Shown here one piece after another: positions 24,101-33,690 of a stretch of 43,388 nucleotides of DNA; within the stretch, counting starts at the first letter, position 1; the number at the start of each line of letters is the position of its first letter. Location: the NCBI GenBank assembly GCA_030141605.1, contig JAQGDQ010001385.1, forward strand, positions 1-43,388, in the 5' to 3' direction. The position numbers and the translations under genes are program-made. A model generated the notes under the pieces. That model was not told where the DNA came from and did not search any database. It worked only from the letters and a program-made list of their open reading frames with translations. This stretch comes from Tubiluchus corallicola. Lineage: Eukaryota; Priapulida; Priapulimorpha; Priapulimorphida; Tubiluchidae.

Positions 24101-27100
24101 AGGAGCTCAGCTTACATCTCAGCTTGGTCTCTTATGGATCAGGAGGCCATAAGAGACCAAAATTTCACTTAAAATAAAACAAGAAAAGAAAAAAAGAAAA
24201 AAGATGACGTAGTGCGATTGCAGACATACCAAGACCAGGAAGTAACTTGGTGCGTCATAAAAATCACAAAATTTGTGAACAATTAACTGATAAAACTATT
24301 AAAATAATTGGTGTTTCACCTTATTTTATCTATACAATTGTTTTCTTTGCTTTTCCAAGATCTCAAAGCAGACTTTAACAGTAATTTTACATATGTCACG
24401 ATTTCCCATTAAATAAAGAAACTTATTTAAGTCATTCCAGTTAATAAAGTTAGCTTCGTATTGAACTATAAAGTCTATCAAATTAAAACGTTCATTGTCA
24501 AAAGCATTACAATGTAACAAGAAGTGCTTCTCATCCTCGATAGCACCACAATTACATAACTTACATAATCGTTCATTAACCGGATACTATCGTAACGCCC
24601 TGTTTCAATTGTAAGTGGAGTACACCTATATTCATGCCACACCTTAGTGATAGTGGCAAGTGAAGTTAAAAATTAATAGTGTTGGGTTGAAAATACTACA
24701 TACTGGTAAATATAGAAAAGAGTGCTTTTAAATCTGTTTATTACATTTCACTTCTGTTCGTTACGCAATCTTGGAGACGAAGTTTGTGTACATGGTAACA
24801 GCAGTTTTGTTTTTTAGTCGTCAGTGTCTGTGACTGTTGTGCCAATGGCAGCTGAACTAGATACACATCGTATGCAGATGGAAGATTATACTAGCCAGTT
24901 GCTTGCAAACAAGGAAGACTACAGCAGTACCAAAGAGGAGAGTTCTATAACTGATGGTAATTGTGGTTTCCCGTAAACTGGGGCTTTTGTAAAGGGGAAG
25001 AAAATGGAAATTTAAAGTACAGTCAAACCTCGTCATGTCCCAAAAAAACTTTCCATGTAAAGTTACATTTCTCAGTGTTGCACTTACCTATTCGAAAGAC
25101 ATAGGTGAGTGGAGAAGAAAATTATTAAAATATTTGCATCAACCGGTAAAAATCATTGGCTCCCTATCCCGGTGTGCACCGAAAAATGACGTTGGCTTGC
25201 CCAAAAAAACATTAACCTTGTTGACAAGATAAAGTAATTTCACTATGAATGCTCTTATTATTTTTTTTTAACTTTATGCCATGTTATCTAAATTGGCTTC
25301 AGGTTCTTACTCGTGGCTGCGTGTAATGGTCAATTTAAATTTACGAGTTTTATAAAGTGTTCCTCCTAATATAAGCTCTGCATTGAATAACGCAGCATGT
25401 AGGTGATGCAAAATTTCAAGATTTTTTACTTTTATCTAAGAATTCGGCTTTCTTGTCTTTTAACTTTCAAGATTAATGAGTAGGCAATGAGTAAATCTTT
25501 TTGTGCCTCTGTTAAAATGTGTGCAACAAAGCACAGAGCTGTGTTTCATTCACAAAGAAGTGCAGCTATGTTGTTCTGTGTACACTTTTATCATGTTTTG
25601 CTGCCTAGTGTGTTAGTCATGGCTGTAAGCGGTGTGGGTAAAGCGCAAAAGCTGAACATGATCACTAGCACTACACGTATTTGATGGATGTATATAATGT
25701 TTGTTATAAGGTATAGGCTGCATTTGTGGACCATGCAGTTAACCTGTCTGATGATCTGTTTTTGTAAAGTATCGCGATATGTGAATATTCGACGCTTTGA
25801 CACCTAGAATTAAACTGCCTAGAATTTCTTTGTGGCAAAAAGTTATTATGGGGAAAGAAGCAGAACTTTATCTGATAGATCTAAAGAACATCAGAAGGCC
25901 TTATTGAATTGTGTCATTGTACAACATTTTTATAATGATCACAGCCCAATATTGCCGGATTTAAACTCTTCTTGTAAAAATTGTACCAGTAACCATGCTA
26001 AATCCTCATTAATGCCTCCTACCACTATTAAATTAATTAGAAAGTGCAAAGACACAGTTGTCAGAAACATTAGGGAAAGCCTTCAGACCTCCTCTTCAGA
26101 TGCTTCAAATTTTAATGTAACAGGGGATGGTCGTTGTAAGTTCATCTAGAAGAAAGTAAGTTGAATAGAATTTCTCATCATCAGTATCTGAATCTAGGTA
26201 GTGGTTATTGTAATTCTTGGCTATACTGAACAAATTTAAACAAAAATACATCAGATTTACTGCAACAAGTGTGGTTTATTTACACAGTATAATTCATGTA
26301 TGAATATACATAGATGATACTTTCTCATTATCATTATTATTTATATCATTATCGCATTCCTTAGGTGCATTTCTCTGAAAATGTTTTAATTGCAATTTAA
26401 TATTTTTCAATTTTTTTTTCAAAGTGGTTCTTAAAAATTACAAGTAGTTGGCAAAGCTTTACGTTTAAAATCATAAGGGTGTTATTTTTTGTAATGTAAT
26501 AACCTTGATTTTTCTATTTTTATGAGCTATAAACATCAAATTTGAATATCAGCAGTTGAAATAAGTGCTATTCAAATTTGTAATCTATTAGTAATCACCT
26601 AAACGCACTAAAGAAATACTGAATTAGAAATAACAAAGAATTTTGCACTTCTACTCAGACTTGAGGCTAAAACCTTGTACTTTTAGGGCAGTTATGTTAA
26701 GTTTGCTTAAAGAATAAAAATTACAGTGGCAATCTATTTGGCAGATATATGTGATGATAATGGTAACTAGTCTGTTCAGAAACATCGGGAAGCAATGTAT
26801 CTTACAATTTTACCCTTACGATTTTAGAAAGTCGACTCTCCCACCCTCACCTCTGCCCTGGACTGATTGTAAAAATATGTATGTATGTAAACAAATGCAT
26901 TTTTGGAATTAATGGCGCTTGATTGTTTTCGCTACCAGGTGAAGGAGACGCAGTCGCGCGAAAACGCAAAAGATCGTCTCCTGTCGATGAACCTGTACGT
27001 GGAGGTGCAATGTGGTCGGGATGGATGCGATCTGCCTCGGCATTATTGGATAAGGTAAATAATTTCTGCTAATCAAAGAAAGTTTGATAACATGATTTGA

Positions 27101-30100
27101 CTGCTTATTTTAAACAGAGAGGAACATCTGTTTTTGTGACAATACGGTATGCCTTTGCTATGTTTAGCAGTATAATTAATTAGTAAGAGAAGTACGTTAA
27201 ATGTTCTGTATTTATATAAGACAGAAGAAAAATTCTTGAAGTGGCTTTTCTGTTTTGTTGACATGACAGTTGTCATCCTCTTGAATTTCTTTTTGCCTTT
27301 TTTGTTATGGTTATAATTTTTCTTATAATCTTAGCACCTTACCTTAAGCTTGTTAGCTGCTTTAATACATTTTCTGTAACGTGTTTGCTAATTGCACCTT
27401 GCATTTCCTTTCTTTGGTCGGACTACTTCCTCTTCTATTTACTGAGGCATCACCTTATAATGCTTCATCTTTCTTGTCAATAGATGTTACCACACATTGC
27501 ATAATACACTAAGACTAACACCGTCTTCATGTTGGTGTCTCCATCTATGAGAATTTATATTGAACTAATAAGTGGATAAGTTAGTGTGTATTTTAATGGT
27601 ACCAGTCTCTGTTTGCAGTATGTCATAAACTTAGAGGACAACTTCCTTGTTATACTCATGCACAGTGACTGTTATATGAACAAAATTCAAACCATGATAA
27701 GAAAAAGAGGACGTCACATCTATGAGGTCTAGGAAGCCACTGAGCTGTTTATAAATTTGATATTATTTTTGCTTATGCTTACTTTTGAAAAAAAACAATT
27801 TCTTCCGCATTTTGAAAGAATAATGCTCTAGTTTGTTTTAAGAAATTCTATTCATCAAGATGTTTTACTTTTTAAATACTCATGAACTAAATAAATTGGT
27901 TATGTACTTGACAAACAGCAACTCTACGACAATTGCACTTATGATTCTTTGGCATTGTAGTTTCTTACAATTTGGTGCCATTTGCTGAGCAAAATTTTAA
28001 ACTATTTGGTACTTTTTGTAAATGTGTGCCTGTATTTTATCAGGTTTCAAAGTTTCGTGGGTCAGGCAGGTTGAAGGGGGAACTCAATGCTGCAGATTGG
28101 TTTAACAAGCCTGTTAATCTAGAAGAGGCTCCCGATTATCTGAACATTGTGAAGAATCCCATGGATTTTAGGTAATGTATTGTCATGTTTTTCTCTGTAA
28201 AGTAACAGATTATAAATTACTGGCAATTGATGATCCATACTGCCAGTATCCTTACTGCAATGAGTATCCATTTGTATAATTCTTAGTTTATTTCAAAGTG
28301 GCCATTCATTTTTATGGTATCAATCTCCTTATTGCCTGACTTCATGCTGTTTTTTGCCGGCCACTTTTCCTATAGATTTTTCTTTTTCTGTCCATTTCTC
28401 TTTTCTGCCTTAATTGACTTTACCCACAGCTTTTGCTTTTTTTATCAACCTTCTTGGCTTATGTTTCAACATTGTTTCTGGTTTGTATGCTTGTTTTTGC
28501 CATCTTATATCAACTGTCTTTGGTAGGCTGGGCAGACTGCGACTGCGCAGTCTTAAGTTCGAGTCTAGCTGCTGCTAACACTAGGACATATACCCTACAT
28601 GTTATTTGTTATTTATGCCTTGTGTCTCTATCTGTATAATTGTAAGTGTAAGTTGCTAAATAGTCATTAGTGCTAATGTTGTCTGTTAAACAAGCAAATG
28701 TGAACAAATGTTGTCTTTGCCTTTGTCTTTTGTCTTGTGATGTATTCCTTATTTTTTCAGACGTATAAAATAGCCAGCACTATGAATTTAGAACTATAAT
28801 ATGTTTGAAATCAAATTATAGATTAGTGGTTTTTTTGATTTTTTGTCACTAGCAACTTTGACTCTTTTATTGTTTGAAATTCCTACTCTGAGGCTGTAGC
28901 CAGACATCTGTAAATGTGATCGTTAAGTGTTGTGAAAAAACGCATAGCAATGATTATTTTACATAGTTATCTGTTTAGTTTTCATTCTATAAATTCTAAA
29001 AAGCGTTTTTCTAATCGCTATGGCATACATTCATGATTTGTGATATGTTTCACACATGTAACCGATTAACATTGTACAGGTGGTTTGTTGCATATTAATA
29101 AAATTCAAGCTTTCAAACATTTATTTTATTAATTTTGTCTTATAATTTTTGTAAATTTTAACTTTTTGTGATAAATATGTTTTTATGAACCTTGTGTTTG
29201 AAATAAAATAACTTGCTTACATGGCTATTTCATAGCCAAGTAGTTAGGTGCTCGTGGTTCACGTGAATGGTTCGTGTCTGCCTAAGTTCGATACTCGCTG
29301 TAGGTGGTTTCAGTCGCCATACCGCTCATGACTGTTTACCTTGTAGAGGAAAGTCGTATATTCATATGAACATGACTGAGACACTCCTGCTGGTTCAGTA
29401 GCTTATCTTATCTAGTCATGCCACAAATTGCATGACCATGTTGAATTGCATGATCATGCCGCATTGTTGAATGCTGGATTCCAGTTGGCAGTGTATCAAA
29501 GTAGAGAAAGTATATATTAACTTGGTAATTGTTTAATTTTCCAGTACCATTAAAAACAAGATAGATGGTGGCTTGTATACAAGCTTTGATGCATTTCATG
29601 ATGACATGATGCTAGTAAAGACCAATTGTTTTGAATACAACCCACCAGAGCATGCAGCTAGGAAGGACTGCAAAGAAGTATTTAATTTCTATAATGAGGT
29701 AAATAAATTTTTGTAGCTTCTTTCTTATTGGTTTCTGGAGGGTATTATTATTAACCCCACTCTCGAATTTGTGCTATGAAAATTTATCTAACCCAAAGAA
29801 GCCTGTGTGGAACCAGGTGCAACTCAATGGTAGCTTGCTTGCCTCGTACTCAGGTGGTCATGGGTTCAACTCCTGAACCGAGTCATACTAAACACTTAGA
29901 AAATGGTGCCGTTGGTTATTCAACCAAGCACACAGGTTTATCAAAGTAACTTGTAGGCAATAATAATCTGGACCACCTTGGAAATAAATATTGAATTATT
30001 TAAGGTGTCATCCTGTCTGTGAAATGAGTTGACTGAAGGCTGGATAAATTAGGCAGAGCACATGTGAACATGACATAAAAATTTTGCTGCGTGATTTAGT

Positions 30101-30688
30101 GTTCATGGAATATTGTCTCGTTTATTAATTCGGAGGTTACCCTAATTTTAGAGGCATTGTCGGAGATATGATACGCTTGTAACACATTTTGCTTTGTATT
30201 GAACATATTTTTGACAATATTTCAAATAATAATGTGTGGTATTGTAAGTAGTAATGACTTTCATTGAGAATTATGATGTGTCGCATCTTTGGCGTGAGTG
30301 AGTGTGAATACCATACAAGGTATAGAAACCGTCTTTGGTTGCCAATGTGTATTTACCGATCTTTGGTGAGCTTGTGGCTGTACTCATAATGTCGTTCATC
30401 TTGCGCAGCGAAAACTGGCGGTTCTTCAATTTTAATACCTCTAACAATGAAGTATAAAAATTCAGAAGAATCAAATTTTACAGTGCAGTAAGTTTATAAT
30501 GAAATAAATTGAATATTCGTTATGAGAGTAGGATTTTAAGTTGCAAAAGTTTATATTATAGTGATTGTTTAGTTTGACTTTAATGCATAATGCTAATTTT
30601 TGTATTTTAGGAGTATAACAAACTCATGGAAAAATGGCAGAAGAGTCATCTGGTGTCACAACACAAAGCATCACGACTAGACAAATAA
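13816..30688 (+). CDS. EMSY: EMSY orthologue with a C-terminal bromodomain (8 coding exons)
   Basis: Exons: 13816-15169, 15710-15862, 21899-23247, 24818-24956, 26939-27054, 28044-28171, 29545-29698, 30611-30688. All introns are GT-AG and phases match, giving 3,471 nt (1,156 residues plus stop). Residues 1-100 are the ENT domain, nearly collinear with human EMSY (WPTLLDMSRE, ALRAQGYLTKD, SSERHRAEVRRAVNDE). Further matches: VVLPSG (about 175), GVKIITQ (about 410), KPxVIVVQK (512-520), ELDPVTGMF (about 765). EMSY is a nuclear scaffold of the SIN3-KDM5 corepressor and binds BRCA2 in vertebrates. Unlike human EMSY (about 1,322 residues, no bromodomain), residues about 1023-1140 form a bromodomain: ZA-loop Tyr1069 in APDYLNIVKNPMDFSTI and Asn1112 in EYNPP. 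KRKR at about 1007-1010 is a likely NLS. The start aligns with human Met plus three residues. The gene identity is firm; the exon chain is predicted and not transcript-proven. Confidence 0.92.
15710..15862 (+). CDS. EMSY: EMSY coding exon 2
   Basis: Acceptor TATATAG, donor G|GTACGT. The product contains SSGNLLAVAPKTLQTTGG, aligning with the TSGSIITVVPKSLATLGG block of human EMSY, which confirms the exon. Confidence 0.88.
15936..16410 (-). pseudogene. LINE relic (reverse-transcriptase C-terminal region) in EMSY intron 2
   Basis: The minus-strand frame (about 155 codons from 16400 to a stop at 15936) reads PLYKLVIVLIMYKIFSLAPA and YLTDLL..LRTDANEQINLYQV..VFYGG. This resembles the MYKxxxxLAPxYLxDL ... 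LR ... YGxRAFS segment of CR1/L2/Jockey-like LINEs. The usual LWNSLP part is degenerate and the upstream RT is missing. It is antisense to EMSY and downstream of ELOVL6. Confidence 0.5.
18505..18875. mobile_element. MITE family M1, copy A, with TIR CAGGACTGGATTAT
   Basis: Left CAGGACTGGATTAT (18505-18518) is inverted at the right as ATAATCCAGTCCTT (18862-18875). Just inside each end lies a GGGGCCC/GGGCCC-rich block followed by GGCTA. The interior (TTTACTCGTGATATATTT...GCAAATTCTTTAAATAAA) is shared with 33400-33690 and 37385-37745. No clear target-site duplication. Confidence 0.65.
19061..19199 (-). terminator. ELOVL6 3' end: candidate poly(A) signals
   Basis: AATAAA on the minus strand occurs at 19194-19199 (44 nt after the stop) and at 19061-19066. 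Which one is used cannot be told. Confidence 0.45.
19243..19448 (-). CDS. ELOVL6: ELOVL6 last coding exon
   Basis: Acceptor TTGGCAG| before GTTTTGCAG is chosen over the next AG because it keeps the family glycine (QMFIG-F-A-V) and the length. The exon ends FFYDAYFVKVQKTTS... with TAA at 19243-19245. Confidence 0.85.
19243..20675 (-). CDS. ELOVL6: ELOVL6-type very-long-chain fatty acid elongase (2 coding exons)
   Basis: Exons on the minus strand: 20675-19940 and 19448-19243 (942 nt, 313 residues). The enzyme is a 3-ketoacyl-CoA synthase of the ER membrane that condenses malonyl-CoA with a C12-C16 saturated or monounsaturated acyl-CoA. Family signatures in order: KVPELIDTIFIVLRK (157-171), catalytic histidine box HWYHH (178-182), MNYVVHSFMY (206-215), QMFIG (242-246), and a C-terminal transmembrane segment. 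Several hydrophobic segments are visible. HWYHHITVL and MNYxVHxxMY place it with ELOVL6/ELOVL3 and apart from ELOVL1/7/4. The N-terminus is about 45 residues longer than in human; no later Met is suitable, so Met at 20675 is chosen. The last residues (VQKTTSVQQKGFVKKTN) are basic, as in ER-retained elongases. The gene lies entirely inside EMSY intron 2, antisense. Confidence 0.93.
19940..20675 (-). CDS. ELOVL6: ELOVL6 first coding exon
   Basis: ATG at 20673-20675. Donor ATCG|GTGAGT (minus strand) follows base 19940. Carries all catalytic motifs. Confidence 0.93.
21899..23247 (+). CDS. EMSY: EMSY coding exon 3
   Basis: Acceptor CTTTTCCAG-type tract, donor AAG|GTATGT, phase 0 at the 3' side. 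It begins with the KPSVIVVQK block and includes ELDPVTGMFHQ, both recognisable in vertebrate EMSY. The rest is Gln/Ser/Thr/Pro-rich and probably disordered. Confidence 0.92.
23326..23460 (+). repeat. SINE-like repeat S1, copy 1 (EMSY intron 3)
   Basis: TTTACCCTGTAGAGGGAGAA...GCTGGTTCAGTGGCTCGTCTTA is shared with 29334-29420. It runs into an A-box-like TGGTTCAGTGGCTCG (23385-23399) and a B-box-like GGTTTTGATCTC (23434-23445), suggesting a tRNA-derived SINE. Confidence 0.45.
23588..24660 (-). pseudogene. 3' part of a broken LINE in EMSY intron 3
   Basis: On the minus strand, 24660-24326 encodes KVWHEYRCTPLTIETGRYDS, then a one-base frameshift, then VNERLCKLCNCGAIEDEKHF and LLHC. This is the C-terminal Cys/His motif (RxCxxC...IEDExHFLxxC) that ends many CR1/RTE/Jockey-like LINE polyproteins. 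The frame closes at 24326. The 3' UTR continues to a tail of AATAAATTTTGTCTATCTATCTATC type ending near 23588. A TIR element and a hairpin lie inside the 3' part. Confidence 0.6.
23652..24073. mobile_element. TIR element nested in the LINE 3' region
   Basis: TATCTCTGTTTGCCGGAC (23652 on) is inverted near 24056-24073 as GTCCGGCAAACCGAGATA. TA flanks both sides, as in mariner-like insertions. Length about 420 bp, non-coding. A 14-bp perfect hairpin (24124-24137 with 24147-24160, 9-nt loop) lies just outside. Confidence 0.5.
24818..24956 (+). CDS. EMSY: EMSY coding exon 4
   Basis: Acceptor TTTTTTAG, donor G|GTAATT. Encodes about 46 acidic/polar residues linking the EMSY body to the bromodomain. 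There is no motif of its own; support is from open frame, splice sites and phase. Confidence 0.75.
25832..26149 (+). pseudogene. GIY-YIG retroelement relic in EMSY intron 4
   Basis: The frame contains YYGERSRTLSDRSKEHQKAL, then VQHFYNDHSP, and IRESLQT...NFNVTGDG. This order resembles the YxGETGRTLxxRxxEH, HxxxxxHxx and E...RxPxLNRDxG motifs of the GIY-YIG endonuclease in Penelope-like elements. The Thr after GE is missing, and no reverse transcriptase is seen upstream. No good splice sites surround it, so it is not an EMSY exon. Confidence 0.4.
26939..27054 (+). CDS. EMSY: EMSY coding exon 5: NLS and start of the bromodomain
   Basis: Acceptor GCTACCAG, donor AAG|GTAAAT. Encodes ARKRKRSSPVDE (nuclear localisation signal type) and MWSGWMRSASALLDK, which fits helix Z of the bromodomain. 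Confidence 0.82.
27055..28043 (+). other. EMSY intron 5
   Basis: AT-rich; nothing recognisable found. Confidence 0.6.
28044..28171 (+). CDS. EMSY: EMSY coding exon 6: bromodomain ZA loop
   Basis: Acceptor TTTATCAG, donor AG|GTAATG. Encodes ADWFNKPVNLEEAPDYLN and IVKNPMDF. The usual WPF shelf reads DWF here, while Pro-Val and the conserved Tyr are kept. Confidence 0.9.
28523..28640 (+). repeat. tRNA-like SINE fragment (EMSY intron 6)
   Basis: GTAGGCTGGGCAGACTGCGA...AAGTTCGAGTCTAGCTGCTG: B-box at 28555-28566 and a GC-rich head unlike its surroundings. No full cloverleaf is seen. Confidence 0.35.
29095..29165 (+). repeat. Solo 3' end matching the retroelement tail at 10877-10937
   Basis: AAATTCAAGCTTTCAAACATTTATTTTATTAATT..TATAATTTTTGTAAATTT matches the downstream part of the relic at 10626-10940 over about 58 bp. 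No coding sequence is attached. Confidence 0.5.
29222..29420 (+). repeat. SINE-like repeat S1, copy 2 (EMSY intron 6)
   Basis: The tRNA-like head has A-box TAGTTAGGTGCTCG and B-box AAGTTCGATACTCGC (29284-29298). The body TTTACCTTGTAGAGGAAAGT...CTGGTTCAGTAGCTTATCTTA matches 23326-23405. It ends about 125 bp before exon 7. Confidence 0.5.
29545..29698 (+). CDS. EMSY: EMSY coding exon 7: bromodomain helices A-C with the acetyl-lysine Asn
   Basis: Acceptor ATTTTCCAG, donor GAG|GTAAAT. Encodes STIKNKIDGGLY...FHDDMMLVKTNCFEYNPPEH..., with Asn1112 in the canonical YN position. Confidence 0.92.
29812..29960 (+). repeat. tRNA-derived SINE (EMSY intron 7)
   Basis: Good A-box (TGGTAGCTTGCTTGCC, from 29828) and B-box (GGGTTCAACTCC, 29862-29873), followed by a non-tRNA body. 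The 5' acceptor arm and the 3' side do not pair as in a tRNA gene. Confidence 0.5.
30611..30688 (+). CDS. EMSY: EMSY coding exon 8: end of bromodomain helix C and stop
   Basis: Acceptor TGTATTTTAG. Twenty-five residues (EYNKLMEKWQKSHLVSQ...) complete the last helix, and TAA lies at 30686-30688. Confidence 0.88.
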   Translation, partial: EYNKLMEKWQKSHLVSQHKASRLDK

Positions 30689-32449
30689 TCTCTGGCTAAG
30701 TCAGGCTCTCCTCTTGCATTTTCACAGACTTCTATGTTTATAACCGTTTTATAATAACAAAAATCGCCTTCAGTTTTTAGCTATAAGTATAGACATAATT
30801 GATGTTTTGGGAATTATAATACAGTGTAAAATTCATGAATTTGTACATTGTTGCCAGGCATTGTTAGTGTTACTATCATTGTTGTCGTTATTATTTTTCA
30901 CCTTATTGTCACTGTCATTGCTTGTTATCTTTTACTATATTATTGTCCTTAAATTCAGTGCTTTTTATTATCATTGCAAAACGCCATGTTGTCAACTGTA
31001 AAACATTTTAAAGCAGTAATATATTTCTTTTATATGAAATGCTGTTAATTGTGAATTAGTTGAATAGGTAATAACTGTTGTTTTTCTTTTTTCTTTGGTT
31101 GTATCTTCCTGAATTTAAAGGAAAACCGGACCCAATCTTAACTGTACATCAAATAAATCTACTCTTTAAAATAGTGAAAGGAAGCATACAATAGTGAAAG
31201 AATTGTTACCACACAAATACAATTTTGTGTTTCTACAGCTAGATAGATGGGCATTAGCGCTTGCTTTTCGGAAACGCATTGCACACAAAGCAGGTGCTGT
31301 AGCTCTCTGTCCAGAGGTGTTTAGTTGTGACTTAGTGCACACGTTCAGGAACTCATGTGTGAGCACAGCAGTAAATTTGAAATTTTAATTTTAACTTAAA
31401 ATATACAGAGTTTTAATATCTCACGCTGAATCCCATATAGTAGCACCGTGCTTCACTTTTCGCTTTTGTAAACACGTGCACCATGCTCTTAGAATGTTTG
31501 TAGCAGTTGAAAAATTATGTTCAGTTGTGATGTCATCACTAATTGGGCTCACCTGTCGTTAATTAATTTTTAATCTATTATTTAATTATTAGAAATGCTT
31601 TTGCAGTATTGTTGCTGTTTGCTACACTTTTACCACACTTCAGAATGGGGTAGGATGTGAAAAATCGTCCTGTTTTCCTTTAATTTTTTTGGTTTTCTGT
31701 TTTTAAATTGGATGAACAGCAACATTTGATAAAATTGTATTTGCTGCTAGCTTGGTGACTAACAAAAACCTTGATATTGCATTTCGATTAATTATGAGTG
31801 TTTAATGCATAATTAGTAGAACAGGAATCCGTTATAACCATGTAACTGCTCATTCGTTAACATACTGTTGTGCATAATTCTTCAATCTATTTTTATCGTA
31901 TCTGGATTAATTTTGTACAAAGCTAATGTGCTGTGTTTCCATCTAGCTCTGAAATAACTACCTCGCTTAGGAAGATAACACACGATTAAATTTAGAATTT
32001 AGTTGACTAACTTTATCAAGCATGTGTTGTCTGAGATTGTGCGTGTGTGCATTTGGTATGACCGAAACTAAAATTGCAATAAGGAGATGAAAAAGTGAGA
32101 TTTTGCCAATGATTTATCTAGTGTGTGACTGCTGTAATCTAAATTTGTAAAACAATAAATTTATCTTTTTCTTCATTGTCACTGCTATATTGTACTACAT
32201 TGATTAGTTGTTTTTTTCACATTAGTTTTGTGGCGAAACATTGGGCATTTCAAATTTGGCAGATCTAGCTGTAGTGAAATTAGTGGATACCAATTTTTTA
32301 TCCATTAAAACGAGGAGGTTTTACAGTTGATCTCACTTTGCAGTTATTAGGATATTTTGTACAATCTTATGTGTATAAAATGTGAGAAAACATAGAATAT
32401 CTGTGTTGTTTTCTGAGTGTAACAGCTACCCGGTCCTATATTAAATAAA
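30689..32449 (+). other. EMSY 3' UTR (extent inferred)
   Basis: AT-rich DNA after the stop with AATAAA at 31152-31157, 32154-32159 and 32444-32449. The last is followed by a TTGCTTTAGTTTTT-type tract and is a good candidate distal site. A 64-codon frame at 31194-31388 has no known motif. Confidence 0.5.
32444..32449 (+). terminator. Candidate distal poly(A) signal of EMSY
   Basis: AATAAA in TATTAAATAAAGTTCTC context. Two upstream signals are alternatives. Confidence 0.4.
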
Positions 32450-33399
32450 GTTCTCAATTTCTGAACTGAAATTCTTTTGCTTTAGTTTTTAATTAGAATT
32501 TTTTATCGTATCTAAAATTTTTTAACATATTTTTGTGCTTTTATTCTAGAAATAACAATAATTAATATGGTTTATTCAATAAAGGTGTCGAAGTTGTTTA
32601 TTTGAAAACCTACCTTGTCCTATTATAACTTGGGACAAATGTGGCCTAGACGAGGAAACCCATGAATTAATTTTGCTTCAAGAGGTCAAAGGGTCTAAAA
32701 TGTGAATAGAGAAGGCGCTACTGCTTGCTAATATAATAGTATGTAAAATAGAGTAGGTTGTTCTATTTTAATTTTCTGTGTAACAGAATATTTACTAAGT
32801 AAATGTTTTTAAAAAAAATAACATAATTTTTGCAATAAACTTGTGATATTTCTTACGCCACTTTTACTCAAAGAAAATTTTAATGTTTTTATGATTTGTT
32901 GTTTAGGAGCGCTATAGTATTTTCCAAGGTTGTTATTCTTTCATGTTTTCAACTTTTTCTTTTGTGTTTTTTTGTTACCCGATTGTTAAGTAACCTGCAA
33001 AAGAGGTCTGTTTCGTCGTAACGTTGTAGCTGTTGTCGTTCATGTAATACGTTTTTGGTAGCACTTCTTCTTTCTAGCAGAGCCTTCCTCGTTTTAGTTT
33101 AAGTGCTCAGTTATTGAACCGTTTTCAACTTTATTCCCAAACAGTTTTCTGGTTTACCTGAATTCATTCACGGTTTCTTTAACTGTTTCTAATCGGATGT
33201 ATTCGATGTTTTTCATGCTTAAATCTAGTGTTTACACGTTTTCCCTTTTTTGTATTCTGTTTTTCCTCTCCTATTACGTTTTCTATTTCCTTTCTCATTT
33301 TTGGAGTATTTTCCAACGTCTTTCAGCTCTTGAAAAATTTGGGGAGAGAAGAGGCAGGACCTTTGGGTCTCTTGAGGGGAAAGGCCGAATTATGACTTT

Positions 33400-33690
33400 A
33401 TGGGACCCGTAGGGTAATGAAATTATACCCCCCTCAAACGGAGCACCCACAAATTTACCTGCACCCACTTGAATATTTTTTACTCATCATATATTTCAAC
33501 GATATTTACATCGTTTGAAGTAAACTTATTGCAAATTCTTTAAATAAAGTGGAATAGCTTTGTTTTTCAATAAAAATATTCTTCAAGAAATACCACTGTT
33601 TTACTATTTATTGCAAACCAAAGTAGCACATAGTTCAACACAACCGTAGCGAAAAAAACTACTAGGTATAGAGGTTAATCCAATTCGGGG
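33400..33690. mobile_element. MITE family M1, copy B
   Basis: Shares GTAATGAAATTATxCCCCC, TGCACCCACTTGAATATTTTTTACTC, GTAAACTTATTGCAAATTCTTTAAATAAA and the AACACAACCGTAG-type block with copies A and C, in the same orientation. The right end GGTTAATCCAATTC is a degenerate TIR. The left boundary is unclear. Confidence 0.6.

Noticed and set aside
29812-29885. Possible true tRNA gene
   Set aside because: A- and B-boxes are present but acceptor and D-arm pairing cannot be formed; fits a SINE head better.
31194-31388. 64-codon + strand frame after EMSY
   Set aside because: Lies in the probable 3' UTR, has no motif, and an antisense frame is open over the same bases.
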